64,000 nucleotides of DNA, from the NCBI RefSeq assembly GCF_902635505.1, contig NC_045426.1, positions 670,625,087 through 670,689,086 on the forward strand, in the 5' to 3' direction. The position numbers and the translations under genes are program-made. Shown one piece after another: positions 42,693-54,030 of the stretch (position 1 is its first letter; each line of letters opens with the position of its first letter). Source of the stretch: Sarcophilus harrisii (taxonomy: Eukaryota; Chordata; Mammalia; Dasyuromorphia; Dasyuridae). The notes under the pieces were generated by a model, which had not been told where the DNA came from, did not search any database, and saw only the letters and a list, made by a program, of their open reading frames with translations.

Positions 42693-43404
42693 TCAAAAGT
42701 GTGACCATATACACCCCAAAATACTTGTAATAGGACTTTTCATGTTTTCAAAGAATTCAAAGAAATTTCAAAGATTCCCCATCCACTGGGGAGCAATTAA
42801 ACAAGTTATTGTACATGAATGTAATGGAATATTATTGTGTTATAAGAAAAGTGAATATGAAGAACCTGGAGAAACATGAAATAACTTACAAACTTTTTTT
42901 AAGTAAGCAGTATGAGAAAAATGCTTCAAAGGGAAGTCTTGGGGTAAGGGCGTGTCAGTAAATGTTTAACAGAGTCTCTGGAAAAAAGTTTTATTCAGGA
43001 TACATTTGAAAGTTTTATCTGCATTATTAACGTACAATTAAAACAAAGAAAACAAAACAAAATAAAAAACATAAACCAAGCCCTGATTTATAATGTTTGC
43101 TGATTTCTGAGACTTAAATACTCACCCTAAGAATTTAAGCTGGTTTCAGCAGGCCCCTGAAGGTTGGCCCTCTCTCTCCAGAGGGCAGACCCATCACCAT
43201 GTGAGCAAGGGACCTGGTTATCTGTCTATCTCAGCTTTTGTTTTTTTTTCTCTGTAGGTACAGGAGATTAATCTGGAGACTCCAATCTTGTGAGTTTTCA
43301 AAGGTCGGGAGATGAACCTCAGGGTGTCTGGGAAACCAGCAGAACAGCCATGGGATTCATACCTGTTTTTTGCAGGGAGCTAGGCTCTAGTCAGTGATAT
43401 TTTA
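42693..43404. other. Ancient L1 scrap (42720-42910), then unassigned
   Basis: CCATCCACTGGGGAGCAATT and AATGTAATGGAATATTATTG match the L1 ORF2 end. 42910-43390 has no assigned content. Confidence 0.45.
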
Positions 43405-43683
43405 TTTATTTATTTTATTATAGCTTTTTATTTATGAAATGCGTATTTTTCAACATTGACCCTTGCAAAACCTGTTCCAACTTTTCCCCTCCTCCCCACC
43501 CCCTCCCTTAGATGGCAGATAGTCCAATATATGATAAATATGTTAAAGTATATGTTAAATACAATATATGCACATATATTTATACAGTTATCTTGTTGTA
43601 CAAGAAAAATCTGATCTAGAAAGTGAAAAAAACCTGAGAAGGGAAACAAAAATGCAAGCAAACAACAACAGAAAGAGTTAGCT
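43405..43683 (-). mobile_element. L1 3' UTR, minus strand, with target duplication
   Basis: 12-bp duplication AGTGATATTTTA at 43393-43404 and 43684-43695. Body from CTTTTTATTTATGAAATGCG to CAAGCAAACAACAACAGAAA. Confidence 0.92.
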
Positions 43684-43695
43684 AGTGATATTTTA

Positions 43696-44285
43696 GAGGA
43701 CTCTTTTGGCAGCATTTGGATGTGTGCTTGGTGAGACCATTATTATGTAGAAATGCTGCTGTGCCCATTTTTCATAGAGACTAAAAGTTGACAAAGTGGT
43801 GCAGTAGATGGAAAAGTTGATCTGGAAGACCTGGATTCAAATTGTGCTTCTGATACTTAAGCTGTATGGTACTGAATTGTTCTCAGCTTCATTTGACTTA
43901 TCCCAAAATGTAACAAGGAGCTAATAATAATTTCTCATGTCCTTGGGAACAACTGAATTAACATCTATAAAGTATTTTGGGTAACTTAAATACTTGTATA
44001 AATGTTAGATTGTTTTTAAATTTAAAACAATATACATAAGGATTATACCAATGTAAATGGGAAAGTATGGAAATTATTAACAGTGGAAACTGAAAGAGTG
44101 GAAATTAAAATGACCAAGCTTAGCACCAAAGAAGAAATATGAAAAGGTATCTTCTTCCACTTCTCGCCAGAGTTGGGGACTATGGGTATGCGCTGTTACA
44201 TATGTAAGATTTTGGGGGGGACTATTTTTAGTTGTGCTGAAATTTTCCCCCCTTTTTTTCTGTATAAGAAATGGTTAGTGCTCCT
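43696..44285 (+). mobile_element. MIR/Ther-type SINE (43795-44010) in unassigned DNA
   Basis: GTGGTGCAGTAGATGGAAAA, AGACCTGGATTCAAATTGTG and ACATCTATAAAGTATTTTGG. Confidence 0.55.
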
Positions 44286-44289
44286 TAGG

Positions 44290-44625
44290 AGGTCAGAAGA
44301 AACAATATGAGGGCACTCTCAAGGAGTCTCAGAAGAGCTTTGGAATTGATTGCTTGACACAGAAGACACTAATACAAGCCCTCCTGGACTTGTCATCCTC
44401 GTAGAAGATGCTGTGTTCTATAAGCAAAGCAGAATTGAAGTAGCCCAAAAGAAACTCAAGATGAACAAATTTGGAGAATTCACCTTAAACATTCACATGG
44501 ACTATTTGTCCAGCTCATATTGATCTGATCAGCTACAGTTGGCCATATTTTAACTTGACTCATAATGATGTCATTCTGGTCTTCAAAAATGAGGAATTAA
44601 AAAAAAAAAGAATAATAACAATCCA
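44290..44625 (+). mobile_element. 3' end of an RTE-like (or related) LINE
   Basis: ATGAGGGCACTCTCAAGGAG, AGCAGAATTGAAGTAGCCCA, AGAAACTCAAGATGAACAAA and TTGATCTGATCAGCTACAGT. The translation resembles the LINE C-terminal zinc-finger-like tail ('IGLISH'). It is decayed, and the family name is uncertain. Confidence 0.55.
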
Positions 44626-45245
44626 CCAACTAATAAGGGATGGCTCTCTTGGAGGGAAAGGGGTAGATAGGAATTAAATTTATTTTTTAAAAATGATCAA
44701 TACTTTTTATTTTTACATCATTACCATCTTTTCCTCCATCTCCCTTCCCCAGACATACATCCTTTGAATAACCAAGGCAATATTCTGGGACATAGAAATG
44801 GAACTAGATCTGGGTCACCTATAATGAAATGTGATCTTTGCTAAAGGTTTCACTACTTTGGGATGACTCAGTAAACCTTGGGTAGTCCATTGTTTTCCCC
44901 TAATTCCTCTAATCAGTGATGTGTTGAGAGCTGCAAAATTTAAAATTCCAAAACATGCAAAATTTCATCAAAGAGGCTTGACCACTGTTATGCTGTGACA
45001 AAGGAAAAAAGAAAGATTGGAAGGGAAATAGAAAAAAGCAAATCATTAAAGTAGAAGGTTCTTCAATATCCTGAACATTTAGACCATTGTCAGGAATAAT
45101 GTGAACTGGAAAACTCTGCCCAAGTCCATCCCTAGTTTCTCCCTATGTGAATATACATTCCTTGAGGACAGGAGAATAAGTTTCACTCTGTATTTGTATC
45201 CACAGTACTTGGCACATGAGAATAGTATTTCATTCATTCTAGAAA
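44626..45245. other. Old LINE-like scrap and L2 3' end
   Basis: 44670-44880 is LINE-like and unassigned. 45140-45240 is an L2 3' end (ATTCCTTGAGGACAGGAGAA, GTACTTGGCACATGAGAATA). Confidence 0.45.
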
Positions 45246-45600
45246 AAGGAAAGGAGATAGGTTATGTTTTGTTTCTTACAGTAAAATTATATTCCATTTG
45301 CTACACTGTTATTTCACCATTCCTCAACTGATGGGCATCCACTTGGTTTCCTATTATTGTTGTTGTTGTTGTTTTTTTTTTTTTTTGCTACCACAAAAAA
45401 CTTATGTCATAAATTAAAGGTTTTTTTTTTTCCCCCTTTGATCTTGAACTCTTGGGCTATTTATGCTTCAGCCTTGCTATCTCTGATGCAAAGGATGTGG
45501 ACAGCTAATGATTTTTTTTGAGTCTAATTCCAAATTATTTTTCCGAATGGTGTTTTGTATTTTATTTTTTTTTTTTTAACATTAGAGAATAGAAGCTTTC
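45246..45600 (-). mobile_element. Ancient L1 ORF2 fragment, minus strand, with (TTG)n
   Basis: ATTCCTCAACTGATGGGCAT is the reverse of the L1 'CPSIEEW' region. (TTG)n and a T run lie at 45350-45386. Confidence 0.6.
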
Positions 45601-45978
45601 AGTACTGGTGAGATAAAAGGCAGGGGGAAAATGATTAACAATAACGATAGAAGGGAGAAAAAAGGCAACATAGAATGGGCAGGCTGGGAAGGCTAATCTT
45701 AGCTCTAGGACTAACTTTTTGTGTGTGACCTTGAACAACACAAATCCCTTCTCTGATTCATCTGTAAAATGAGGGAGTTGGACCAGATCATCTCAGTTCC
45801 CTGCTCCCTCCGACATCCTGTAATTCAATGGCAGACTCTGTCTAACCATGCTAGGCAATGTTGGGGGGTGGCAAGGAAGCGGTAAAACCCCTCCTACCCT
45901 CTGCCATTGGACATTTGTAAGTCAACAAGCCAGACGTGCAAGTAAAAATAACTAAGAAATAAGACAATTGTCCACTGT
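45601..45978 (+). mobile_element. MIR/Ther-type SINE (45660-45835)
   Basis: GTGTGTGACCTTGAACAACA, ATGAGGGAGTTGGACCAGAT, then the tail TCCGACATCCTGTAATTCAA: a normal single tail, useful to compare with the tandem tails elsewhere. Confidence 0.7.
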
Positions 45979-46668
45979 GTGTTGGCTCATGGTGCAAATA
46001 TTAAGCCCAAAAATAGTTTAGTGGGAATGCTTCCTATGTGTCAGAGAATTTTAGGATTTCAGAGCTGGGAGGACCCAGCTTTTCATGTACAGAGACAGAA
46101 ATTGAAGCTGCTCTACCAGAAAGGTTTTTTTGAGGACTCAGGGTCCCTGAGGCTAGGTGGGGGAGGGGGACTGGGGAGAGACTGTTTTCATTTCACTAGG
46201 CTGGGCCTCCCAGGCTTCCTGGGGAAGGTGGGAGTTGAATTGGGCCTGGAAAGTGGCAAAAAGCCCCTGAGACTTCATACACAGCTCACTGGACGGCCTG
46301 GCGTCTGGGTTAAATTATTTTCCCTGGAACAGCTCCTTATTATAAAAGTGTACTTCTTGCGCAGCGTTTGTCCAGTCTACCGACACATGCATTCCAAAGG
46401 GGGTCTCCCAAGGTGGGCCAGATTTCAGAAGAGGCCCAGGAAAGGCTGTCTGAGTCCTGCCATGGCCCGATGGATGGCTCCGGAGCATTATCTCCGCCCA
46501 GGACTCAGCACGGGTCTGCCTCCACTGCTTCTCCCTGCTGACTCATTTCCTGTGCTGCAGAAGGCAGAGTTCAGTTTTGCCAGTGAGACTCAGCAACTCT
46601 TTTTTTTTTCCTTAGGGATGGAAGAGATGTGGATCTCTGAGACTCTGACTCTATGGGTGTATTCGTGA
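45979..46668 (+). other. Unique island with a 229-codon open frame, probably not a gene
   Basis: This is the longest open frame in the window. The translation (MLAHGANIKPKNSLVGMLPM...) has no domain I recognise, starts in a SINE-like stretch (46030-46110), lacks a CpG promoter and has no clear splice partners. The 46300-46620 part is GC-richer unique DNA with an AP-1-type TGACTCA near 46541, so a regulatory element is as plausible as coding. I do not call a CDS. Confidence 0.3.
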
Positions 46669-46925
46669 ATGGCTTTAGGGTTGGCAATGGAGAATAAGTA
46701 GGTCCTAAGATCCTAAGTTCTGAGGATAGACCAGCCCACAAAATGAGGGAAGAACTGAAGAAATAAAAGAATAGTCATTTGCTCAATGGTTATTAAGAAC
46801 TTACCTTGACTCACCGCTTAAGGATGAGGATTTTAAAATAAGGAAAAACTTGGTTCCTTTCACCTTCTTGGAACTTATTGCTATGTACATATGAGATTCA
46901 TATTTAGTGTAACTAGGTAATCTCC
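46669..46925. other. Intergenic, nothing recognised
   Basis: No gene or repeat assigned. Confidence 0.4.
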
Positions 46926-47300
46926 AAGGAAAGGTTCTAATTGAGAAAGGCTTCCTGCTGAAGGTAGGGTAGGAACCGAGTCCAGAAGGAAGCTGGGAAA
47001 GCCTGGAGGCGCAGATTAGGAGGGAGAGCATCCCAGCCTTGGCAAGGAAGGTGTGTGGTGTGCCAGGAGCGTATAGGAGGCTGGTGTAGTTGGATTTTAG
47101 AATCCATCTGTGTGTGGAGTGGAGTAAGGTATAAGGAGACTGGAAAGGAAAGTGGGGCTTTGAGTCTGGAGGTGATGGGGAGTTACTGGAGACCACAGGA
47201 GGACCTGTGCTTTGAGAAAATCAGCTTGGCAGTTGAATGGTGGATGGACTTGAGAGTCCTGCACCAAAAGGATGATAGTATCCAAAGAGAGAAGCAGACT
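46926..47300 (+). mobile_element. Mammalian-wide unnamed repeat
   Basis: GAGAGCATCCCAGCCTTGGC, GAGTTACTGGAGACCACAGG, AGGACCTGTGCTTTGAGAAA and CAGTTGAATGGTGGATGGAC follow the family consensus as I remember it. Confidence 0.55.
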
Positions 47301-48369
47301 TTATGCTGGAGATTTCTCAGAAATAGAAAGGACAGGACTTCTGATTTGCTCTGTGGAGCAAAGTTGCACTGGAAACCCAAACTCAATGTAAATGAATGTA
47401 AAAGCATTTATTGACCAATTACTATTTGCCAGGTCCTGATTTAAGTGCTGAGGATACAAATAGCAAATAAATTTAAAGTACAAGCTTGAGTTCAGAGGAG
47501 AAATAGACTTCCCTCCTCCCAGTGGTCCCCATCCTCACCCCACCCAAAAACTTATCATTTGCAGAAGTCCAGATCTGTGGGAATCACTGTATGAGTTTTT
47601 CTTTTTCACTGTGTTAATAAATTTTGCTGATTTTTTTTTTTCTATTCTTCCTCTTTTTTAAAGATTATTTGCAATAATGGAAGGCTTGGGGAGAATAGAG
47701 AACATCTGGATGTTGCAAGAACAATAGACTGTGAGCTTCTGGAGAGCAGAGATTGCTTTTTCTCTACAGCAGATGCTTAATAAAAATCTTAAAAAAAAAA
47801 CAAAAACAAAAACAAAAAAAAAAAAAAACTCTCTTCAAGGAGTTTACATTCAAAAAGGAGAAGATAGAAATGTAGAGTTGAGGTAATCCCAGAAGGTTGA
47901 TATTGGGATGATTGACAATTCTTCCCAGTTGTCAAAGGAACTTTAATTCTATTTAAGCTTTCTCTCTTCTACTGTTCTACTTCGTCCATTGGTTCCATTG
48001 TCCTCCCAGTCATTAAGGTTTATAATTTCAGAGTTGCTCTATAATCTTCTCCAATACCTAATCAAGTTGCAAAGTCTGATTGAGTCCATGTCCACAAAAT
48101 TCCTCCTAATAAAGGTTTAAAAATGAATTCAGCTCTATTCCTGTTTCTCCTCTCCAAGACTGTGCTTCTAATCCAGTCATAAGTTTCTCTCATCTTTTCC
48201 CCATTTTACAGATAAGAAAACTGATACTCAAGATATATTAAATCAATGACTTGCCCAATGTCACACAAATATAAAGTGACAAGAGCATGGATTTTCTGGG
48301 TCTTTTGTTTCCTGAGAGGGAACTCTATACTTTGAGTGCTGTTACCTTCTTACCAATTCTTCAGTAGGC
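47301..48369. mobile_element. L2 scraps, A-rich run, MIR scrap
   Basis: 47395-47475 is L2-type (AAGCATTTATTGACCAATTA). 47725-47790 is an L2 end. 47790-47828 is an A/CAAAA run. 48200-48330 is MIR-type (CCCATTTTACAGATAAGAAA). The rest is unassigned. Confidence 0.5.
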
Positions 48370-48875
48370 ACCTGGAGCTCTCACAATGTGGCTCCCACCT
48401 ACCTTTGTAATCTCATTTCATTTTTCTCCCCTGTCTCCATTTGAGTCAAACTGTTCCCTGGGTGCTACATTTTATCTCCTGCCATTTTCCCCTCTTTTCT
48501 CTCCTCTTCCTCATTTGATTCTCAAGGTTTCTTCAAAGTTTTGCCTCTGGAGCTACCTCTCTCTCCCAATAGGCCTTTCTGCCTTTCTTAAACATCTTCC
48601 CAAACCCCCACTTCCTCTTGAAATTTACATTTTATTTCCTTGTGGACTTATGTAAGTCCTCCAGTCAGTCAATTGATAAATATTTAGATAGCCCTACTGT
48701 ATACCAAGGATAAGAAGACAAAAAAAAAAAATTGTTTCTGCCTTAAAGGAGTTATCTTTCAAGTGAAAATGGGCTCCTTGAGAACAAGGTCTATTTCCTT
48801 TTTGCACCATTAGCACTCTGCCTGGCACCTAGTAGGACTTCATGAATACTTAAGAGAAATTTAAGATTTGTTGCA
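48370..48875 (+). mobile_element. L2 3' region, broken in pieces
   Basis: CTCACAATGTGGCTCCCACC, then L2 motif order to GAAAATGGGCTCCTTGAGAA and GCCTGGCACCTAGTAGGACT. Confidence 0.6.
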
Positions 48876-49762
48876 TTGAAACATCCTCAAAAAGGAGAAG
48901 TCCTGGGTATTTATTTCCCTTTCTCCCTCAAGGTAATGTGTGTCCATCATATTAATCTTCTGGAAGTGAGTTGACTGACTGTGTAGCTAGAAAGCTATCT
49001 TTTAAAGCTTATATGCATTAGTAATTATATTTTTGTTATTTCATTGACTAAAGGTACTTCCTTTACAGGCTTTCCTTGCTTTAACAGACAGTTTCATGAG
49101 CCTGTATAGCTAAAAATTAAAAATTAAAAAAAAAAAATCACCTGGTGTTTAATTTGCTAGATAAGTCTCTTTTGAATTGAGCTGGTCCTTGGACAATAAC
49201 TCAGTTACATTGTACCTTGGAGAGGTTGCATGTCATAGTAGCTGAGCTGGGGATCTGAGACATGTTTATGGGTGACCCTGGACAAATCACTTTAACTTCT
49301 GCACTGGAGGTGTCACACACAACTCCTCTCACCCTCCTGAGTGCTGTCTGAACTAGAGTAAAATGTAATTCCTATCTCATCTTTATGTGTTGATATAATA
49401 AAAAATCTATAAAGGGATGTAGGTTATGAAGTTAACATATGGCCCTCAGAGCCCCGTTTCTATTTGAGCTTAACACTTCTGCTCCAGGCAACTTTCTAAG
49501 ACTTCTAAGAGAAGGTGCAGCATTCTCATTGGTTAAGGAGGATTTTCTTGCTGCAGCTATTGTGCTGATGAAATCACAATCTGATTTTTAAAATTATATA
49601 CACACATGGTAAAACACCTAAACATTTAACATGCTTGCACATACAATATATGCACACACATGCATTCATATATACATGTGTATTGTGTGTTTATGTCTCT
49701 TTACATCTCATTTGATCACCAAAACAATTCTAGGTTTTTATTATTTTATAAATAAAAGGGGG
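48876..49762. other. Intergenic; weak MIR scraps
   Basis: 49230-49310 (GGTGACCCTGGACAAATCAC) and 49690-49760 (TTTACATCTCATTTGATCAC) are MIR-type. The rest is unassigned, with a short CA/TA-rich stretch near 49.65 kb. Confidence 0.4.
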
Positions 49763-49892
49763 GGCAGCTAGGTGGTGCAGTGGTTAGAGCACCAGCCCTC
49801 AAGTCAGGAGGACCTGCGCTCAAATCTGGCCTCAGACACTATTTCCTATCTGTGTTCCTTAATTAACTTAACTCTAATTGCCTCAGCAAAAA
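49763..49892 (+). mobile_element. tRNA-headed marsupial SINE
   Basis: GGGGCAGCTAGGTGGTGCAG, TTAGAGCACCAGCCCTCAAG, CGCTCAAATCTGGCCTCAGA and AATTGCCTCAGCAAAAAATA. It is inserted in a MIR-type repeat whose other half follows (ACACTGAGAATCAGAGAGAT). Confidence 0.9.
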
Positions 49893-51705
49893 ATAAGGAC
49901 ACTGAGAATCAGAGAGATCATGGAGTTTAACAATCACAAAGGTAGACCATTATCTGAGAGAGAATTGGAAATCGGGCCTCTGTCTCCCTTGTTCCCTCCA
50001 ATACCTGACAATGTCTCCTGACAAGAGTCCCTAACTAGATTTCCTTTCACTGTCTTGAAAGTTTTTCAGTTTGGTATGATCTGGGTTCCTCAAAACACAG
50101 GCACAAATAATATAAAATCCAAAATAGGGCAAATGAACGAGAAAAACACACTGCCCTAAATCAGAGGAAGGAAAAAAAAATGGTTTTTGATCCTGTCTCT
50201 TAACAGATTCCTCCCTCAGGGTCAAGGGGAGTTGTCAAGGGAGGATTCAAGATCAAAGTCACCTCCCATGGAGACGTGCTCTCTCCTTCCCCCATTTTCC
50301 CACTGTTTTCAGGTCTGGGGTCAAGGGCTTCCAGAGTGACAGGATGCCAAGTCAAGCACTCTTATATTGTAGGAGGACCCCTATTCTTCATGAAGTTCTC
50401 TTGTCTTCTGCATCTGAAGAGTATCACAATAATACTGTGACAATGTTTACTTTGACACTTGAGATATTGGGTCAGTATAGGATGCTGGACCCAGGGAGAA
50501 AGATCCTCAAGGAGACAGAAGTGGCAGACCATCCTTCATAAGGAGGCTCTTTGCAGGAAAGGTAAGAGTCCTTGGCGGAAATACAGATGAATACAGATCT
50601 TGGGAGCATCCCTTTTTCCTTCTTCCTCCCAAGAGAAGTCTGTGGCTAGGCTAGTCACTTTTGTCTCTGGGGTCAGATAGTCCTAGATTTAGGGCCAGGA
50701 GAGCATTTAGAGACCATCTCTTCCTCCTTCTCCCATTTTACAGATGAAGAAACTGATATCCAGATAGAATAAGCAAACACAGATTCAAACCCGGTCTCCC
50801 ATTCCTGGGACTTTGCTCTTTCCTTCCTCACCAGTTCCTCAGGCAGGCATTGACTTCCCTCCTCAAAATGTCTTTGAATCACTTTGCAACATTTATTAAA
50901 AGGAAGATATTTTGATCCCAACACAGAAATATATAAGCAGAGGTGTCAACGACATACCCATATACCTTGGCCACTCTGGAGGGAGAGGGCAGGAAGGAAG
51001 GGAAGGGCCTGTAGAATTTCAAGGCAAACAATCCCTAAAGGGACATGACCCAAAACAGGTAGGGGAAGAAACTGGAGATGGACTGGTCTTCAAGTTGGGC
51101 CTGCCTTTTTTTTTCTTTTCTAATACACAGTTAGCATATGGACTGAAAGACCCCCGGGGCATCAGAGATATATCATCGATCATAAATAGTTTATAAAAGG
51201 GAATTGGACACTTTTATCTCCACTCTAAAGAGCAAGAGACTCGGGTATCATGCTTCAAACCCCCTGTCTGGGGAAGCCTAATATCTGTAAGCATTAGAAT
51301 GAAAGTCACATTTGTTTATATTTAAATGTAGGAATAAATTCATTTACTCAAAGGCCCTCATTTTAGAGGTGAATACACTGATACTCAGACTTTGTTGAAC
51401 ATCAATGGCAGAACAAAAAACCTGGGCTTCCTTGTCTGCTCCTGCCTCAACTAAACTTGCCTCAACTTTTCTCCAGGACCAGAGCCACCAACAATGATGG
51501 AGTTCAACTTCCGTTTGAGAAGGTGGGGGAGGATCTGCCAAGAGCAGCACCATCCTGGATGAAGGTTCTCAACTGCTCTGCCAGCTCTCCTCTTCTGGGT
51601 CTCAATTTCTTTTATGAAATGATGGACTAGAAAGTCTCCGAAGAGTTATTCTACCTCTGACTTTCCATGTTCCCTTAGAGAGGAAGCCTGGCTGGACCAG
51701 TGGGT
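49893..51705. other. Intergenic; MIR remnants, otherwise unassigned
   Basis: 49893-50010 and 50690-50810 are MIR-type (CCCATTTTACAGATGAAGAA). Open frames at 50.03-50.54, 50.67-51.20 and 51.34-51.55 kb have no recognisable product. Confidence 0.4.
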
Positions 51706-52050
51706 TCAGTACACACACAAACATGGACAAATTAGGGAACCCCTTTGAGCCTCAGTTTCTTTATCTGTAAAATGGATATAGTATTTTACCTATCAGTCAA
51801 TTCATTGATTAAATGCCTGCTATGAGCCAGGGCATTGTGTTCAACACTAGGAATACAAAGAAAAGCAAAAAGATACTCTCACAGAGTGTGTGTTTGTGCT
51901 AGAATTGTCAAGTACGCAGGCCTCAAATAGCCAGGAATACTTCTGAGACCTGAACCAAATTTAAACGTAATTGGGAAATAGTTAACAAAACAAGTAAAAT
52001 TACAAAACATACTTAATACATTTTAAAGATCACCCACCTCTGTCCCTCAG
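51706..52050 (+). mobile_element. MIR 3' part and L2-type fragment
   Basis: GAGCCTCAGTTTCTTTATCT, then AATGCCTGCTATGAGCCAGG and AACACTAGGAATACAAAGAA. Confidence 0.6.
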
Positions 52051-52614
52051 GGATGTGTATGGATTAGTGGCTCCCGTGTCTCAGCCCTGCTACAGGAGGG
52101 ATTTTTTGCTGGGAATTTTAGGAAGCCAGGCCAAAAAAATGCCCCGCCAGAGGTGTGGTGTCTTGTTGTGGGGGACATCCAGGAGTTCAGAATCCCTGGA
52201 CTGAAAAGGATTATAGGGAAGGAGGTGGCAACTAGGTCAGGAAGGGTTTTGATGCTACACAGAACATTTTGTATTTGACTCTGGAGGGAATGAGGGACCC
52301 CTGGGAGTTTTTTGAGTTGGGTGTTGGGTGACACGGTCAGGCCATGGTTAAAAAGATCATTTTAGTTGTAGAATGGAGGAGGTGGGTTAGAGAGATTGGA
52401 GGCGGGCAGACCCACCTCCAGGCTATTGCCATAGTACAAGGAAGAAGGAAAATGGGTTCAGTAGGAGGTGACTATGTCAGAGGAGAGAAAGGGGAGTAAT
52501 ACAGAGTTTCAGGCTTGGCTATCAGGGATGACTTAGGGGAACACATGGGATTGTTTTCAATGTAAAGTGCTTTGCAACATTAAAGCATTATGTAAATAGT
52601 AGTTATTATTAAGG
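52051..52614 (+). mobile_element. Mammalian-wide unnamed repeat, then MIR 3' end
   Basis: 52210-52520: CAGGAAGGGTTTTGATGCTA, GAGTTGGGTGTTGGGTGACA and CCACCTCCAGGCTATTGCCA. 52555-52614: MIR end (AAAGTGCTTTGCAACATTAA), running straight into the minisatellite. Confidence 0.6.
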
Positions 52615-53832
52615 CCCCTCCTGGCCCCGACACCCAGGGATCTAATAAGGGCGCTCCCGGCCCGACACCCAGGGATCTAATTAGGGCGCTCACGGCCCGA
52701 CACCCAGGGATCTAATAAGGGCGCTCCCGGCCCGACACCCAGGGATCTAATAAGGGCGCTCCCGGCCCGACACCCAGGGATCTAATAAGGGCGCTCCCGG
52801 CCCGACACCCAGGGATCTAATAAGGGCGCTCCCGGCCCGACACCCAGGGATCTAATTAGGGCGCCCGGCCCGACACCCAGGGATCTAATTAGGGCGCCTC
52901 CGGCCCGACACCAGGGATCTAATAAGGCGCTCCGGCCCGACACCCAGGGATCTAATAAGGGCGCTCCGGCCCGACACCAGGGATCTAATAAGGCGCTCCG
53001 GCCGGACACCCAGGGATCTAATAAGGCGCTCGGCCGGACACCCAGAGATCTAATAAGGCGCTCCGGCCCGACACCCAGGGATCTAATAAGGCGCTCCGGC
53101 CCGACACCCAGGGATGGGATCTAATAAGGGCCCTCCGGCCTGACACCAGGGATCTAATAAAGGCGCTCCGGCCCGACACCCAGGGATCTAATTAGGCGCT
53201 CCCGGCCCGACACCCAGGGATCTAATAAGGGCGCTCCCGGCCCGACACCCAGGGATGGGATCTAATAAGGGCGCTCCGGGCCGGACACCCAGGGATCTAA
53301 TAAGGGCGCTCCCGGCCCGACACCCAGGGATCTAATTAGGGCGCTCCCGGCCCGACACCCAGGGATCTAATAAGGGCGCTCCCGGCCGGACACCCAGAGA
53401 TCTAATAAGGGCGCTCCCGGCCGGACACCCAGGGATCTAATAAGAGGCGCTCCGGCCGGACACCAGGATCTAATAAGGCGCTCCGGCCCGACACCCAAGG
53501 GATCTAATAAGGGCGCTCGGCCCGACACCCAGGGATCTAATAGGGCGCTCCCGGCCCGACACCCTGAGATCTAATAAGGGCGCTCCCGGCCCGACACCCA
53601 GGGATCTAATAAGGGCGCTCCCGGCCCGACACCCAGGGATCTAATTAGGGCGCTCACGGCCCGACACCCAGGGATCTAATAAGGGCGCTCCCGGCCCGAC
53701 ACCCAGGGATCTAATAAGGGCGCTCCCGGCCCGACACCCAGGGATCTAATAAGGGCGCTCCCGGCCCGACACCCAGGGATCTAATAAGGGCGCTCCCGGC
53801 CCGACACCCAGGGATCTAATTAGGGCGCTCCT
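52615..53832. repeat. CpG-rich 35-bp minisatellite, about 35 copies
   Basis: The unit reads GGCGCTCCCGGCCCGACACC followed by CAGGGATCTAATAAG; successive GGATCTAA motifs are 35 bp apart in the regular parts, with some units 1-3 bp shorter and a few with a GGATGGGATCTAA expansion. Variants alternate AATAAG and AATTAG, and GCTCCC and GCTCAC. Each unit carries about three CpGs. The left edge abuts a MIR-like 3' end (52555-52615) and the right edge abuts the PTBP1 CpG island. No conserved-repeat-plus-unique-spacer pattern is present, so it is not a CRISPR array. Confidence 0.95.
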
Positions 53833-54030
53833 GCCCCAGGCCTCCGCCTCAGTAACGCGGGCAAGAGCCCGGCCCACACGTGTCTCAGCTCGCCTCATCC
53901 TTTTTCCTCAGGACAGCTTTTCACCCGTGTCTTACAAATTGTGGGCCCAGGGAAGCAATTTTTCTAACGCCGTAACATAGGGAGGGGATTGATAAGAGTC
54001 CAAAATTCTTTTGGGACTGTTTGCCCACAA
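53833..54030. other. Unique sequence between minisatellite and YY1-like cluster
   Basis: This is moderately GC-rich unique DNA (for example GCCTCCGCCTCAGTAACGCG). I see no gene or repeat. It is probably the upstream shoulder of the CpG island. Confidence 0.5.

Noticed and set aside
1-52600. A second host gene upstream (MISP neighbours PTBP1 in human)
   Set aside because: No exon, splice pattern or recognisable protein was found; all longer frames are in repeats or overlap frames on the other strand.
52615-53832. Possible CRISPR array or coding repeat
   Set aside because: There are no unique spacers; units are contiguous; 35 bp is not a multiple of 3, so frames rotate; the host is a mammal.
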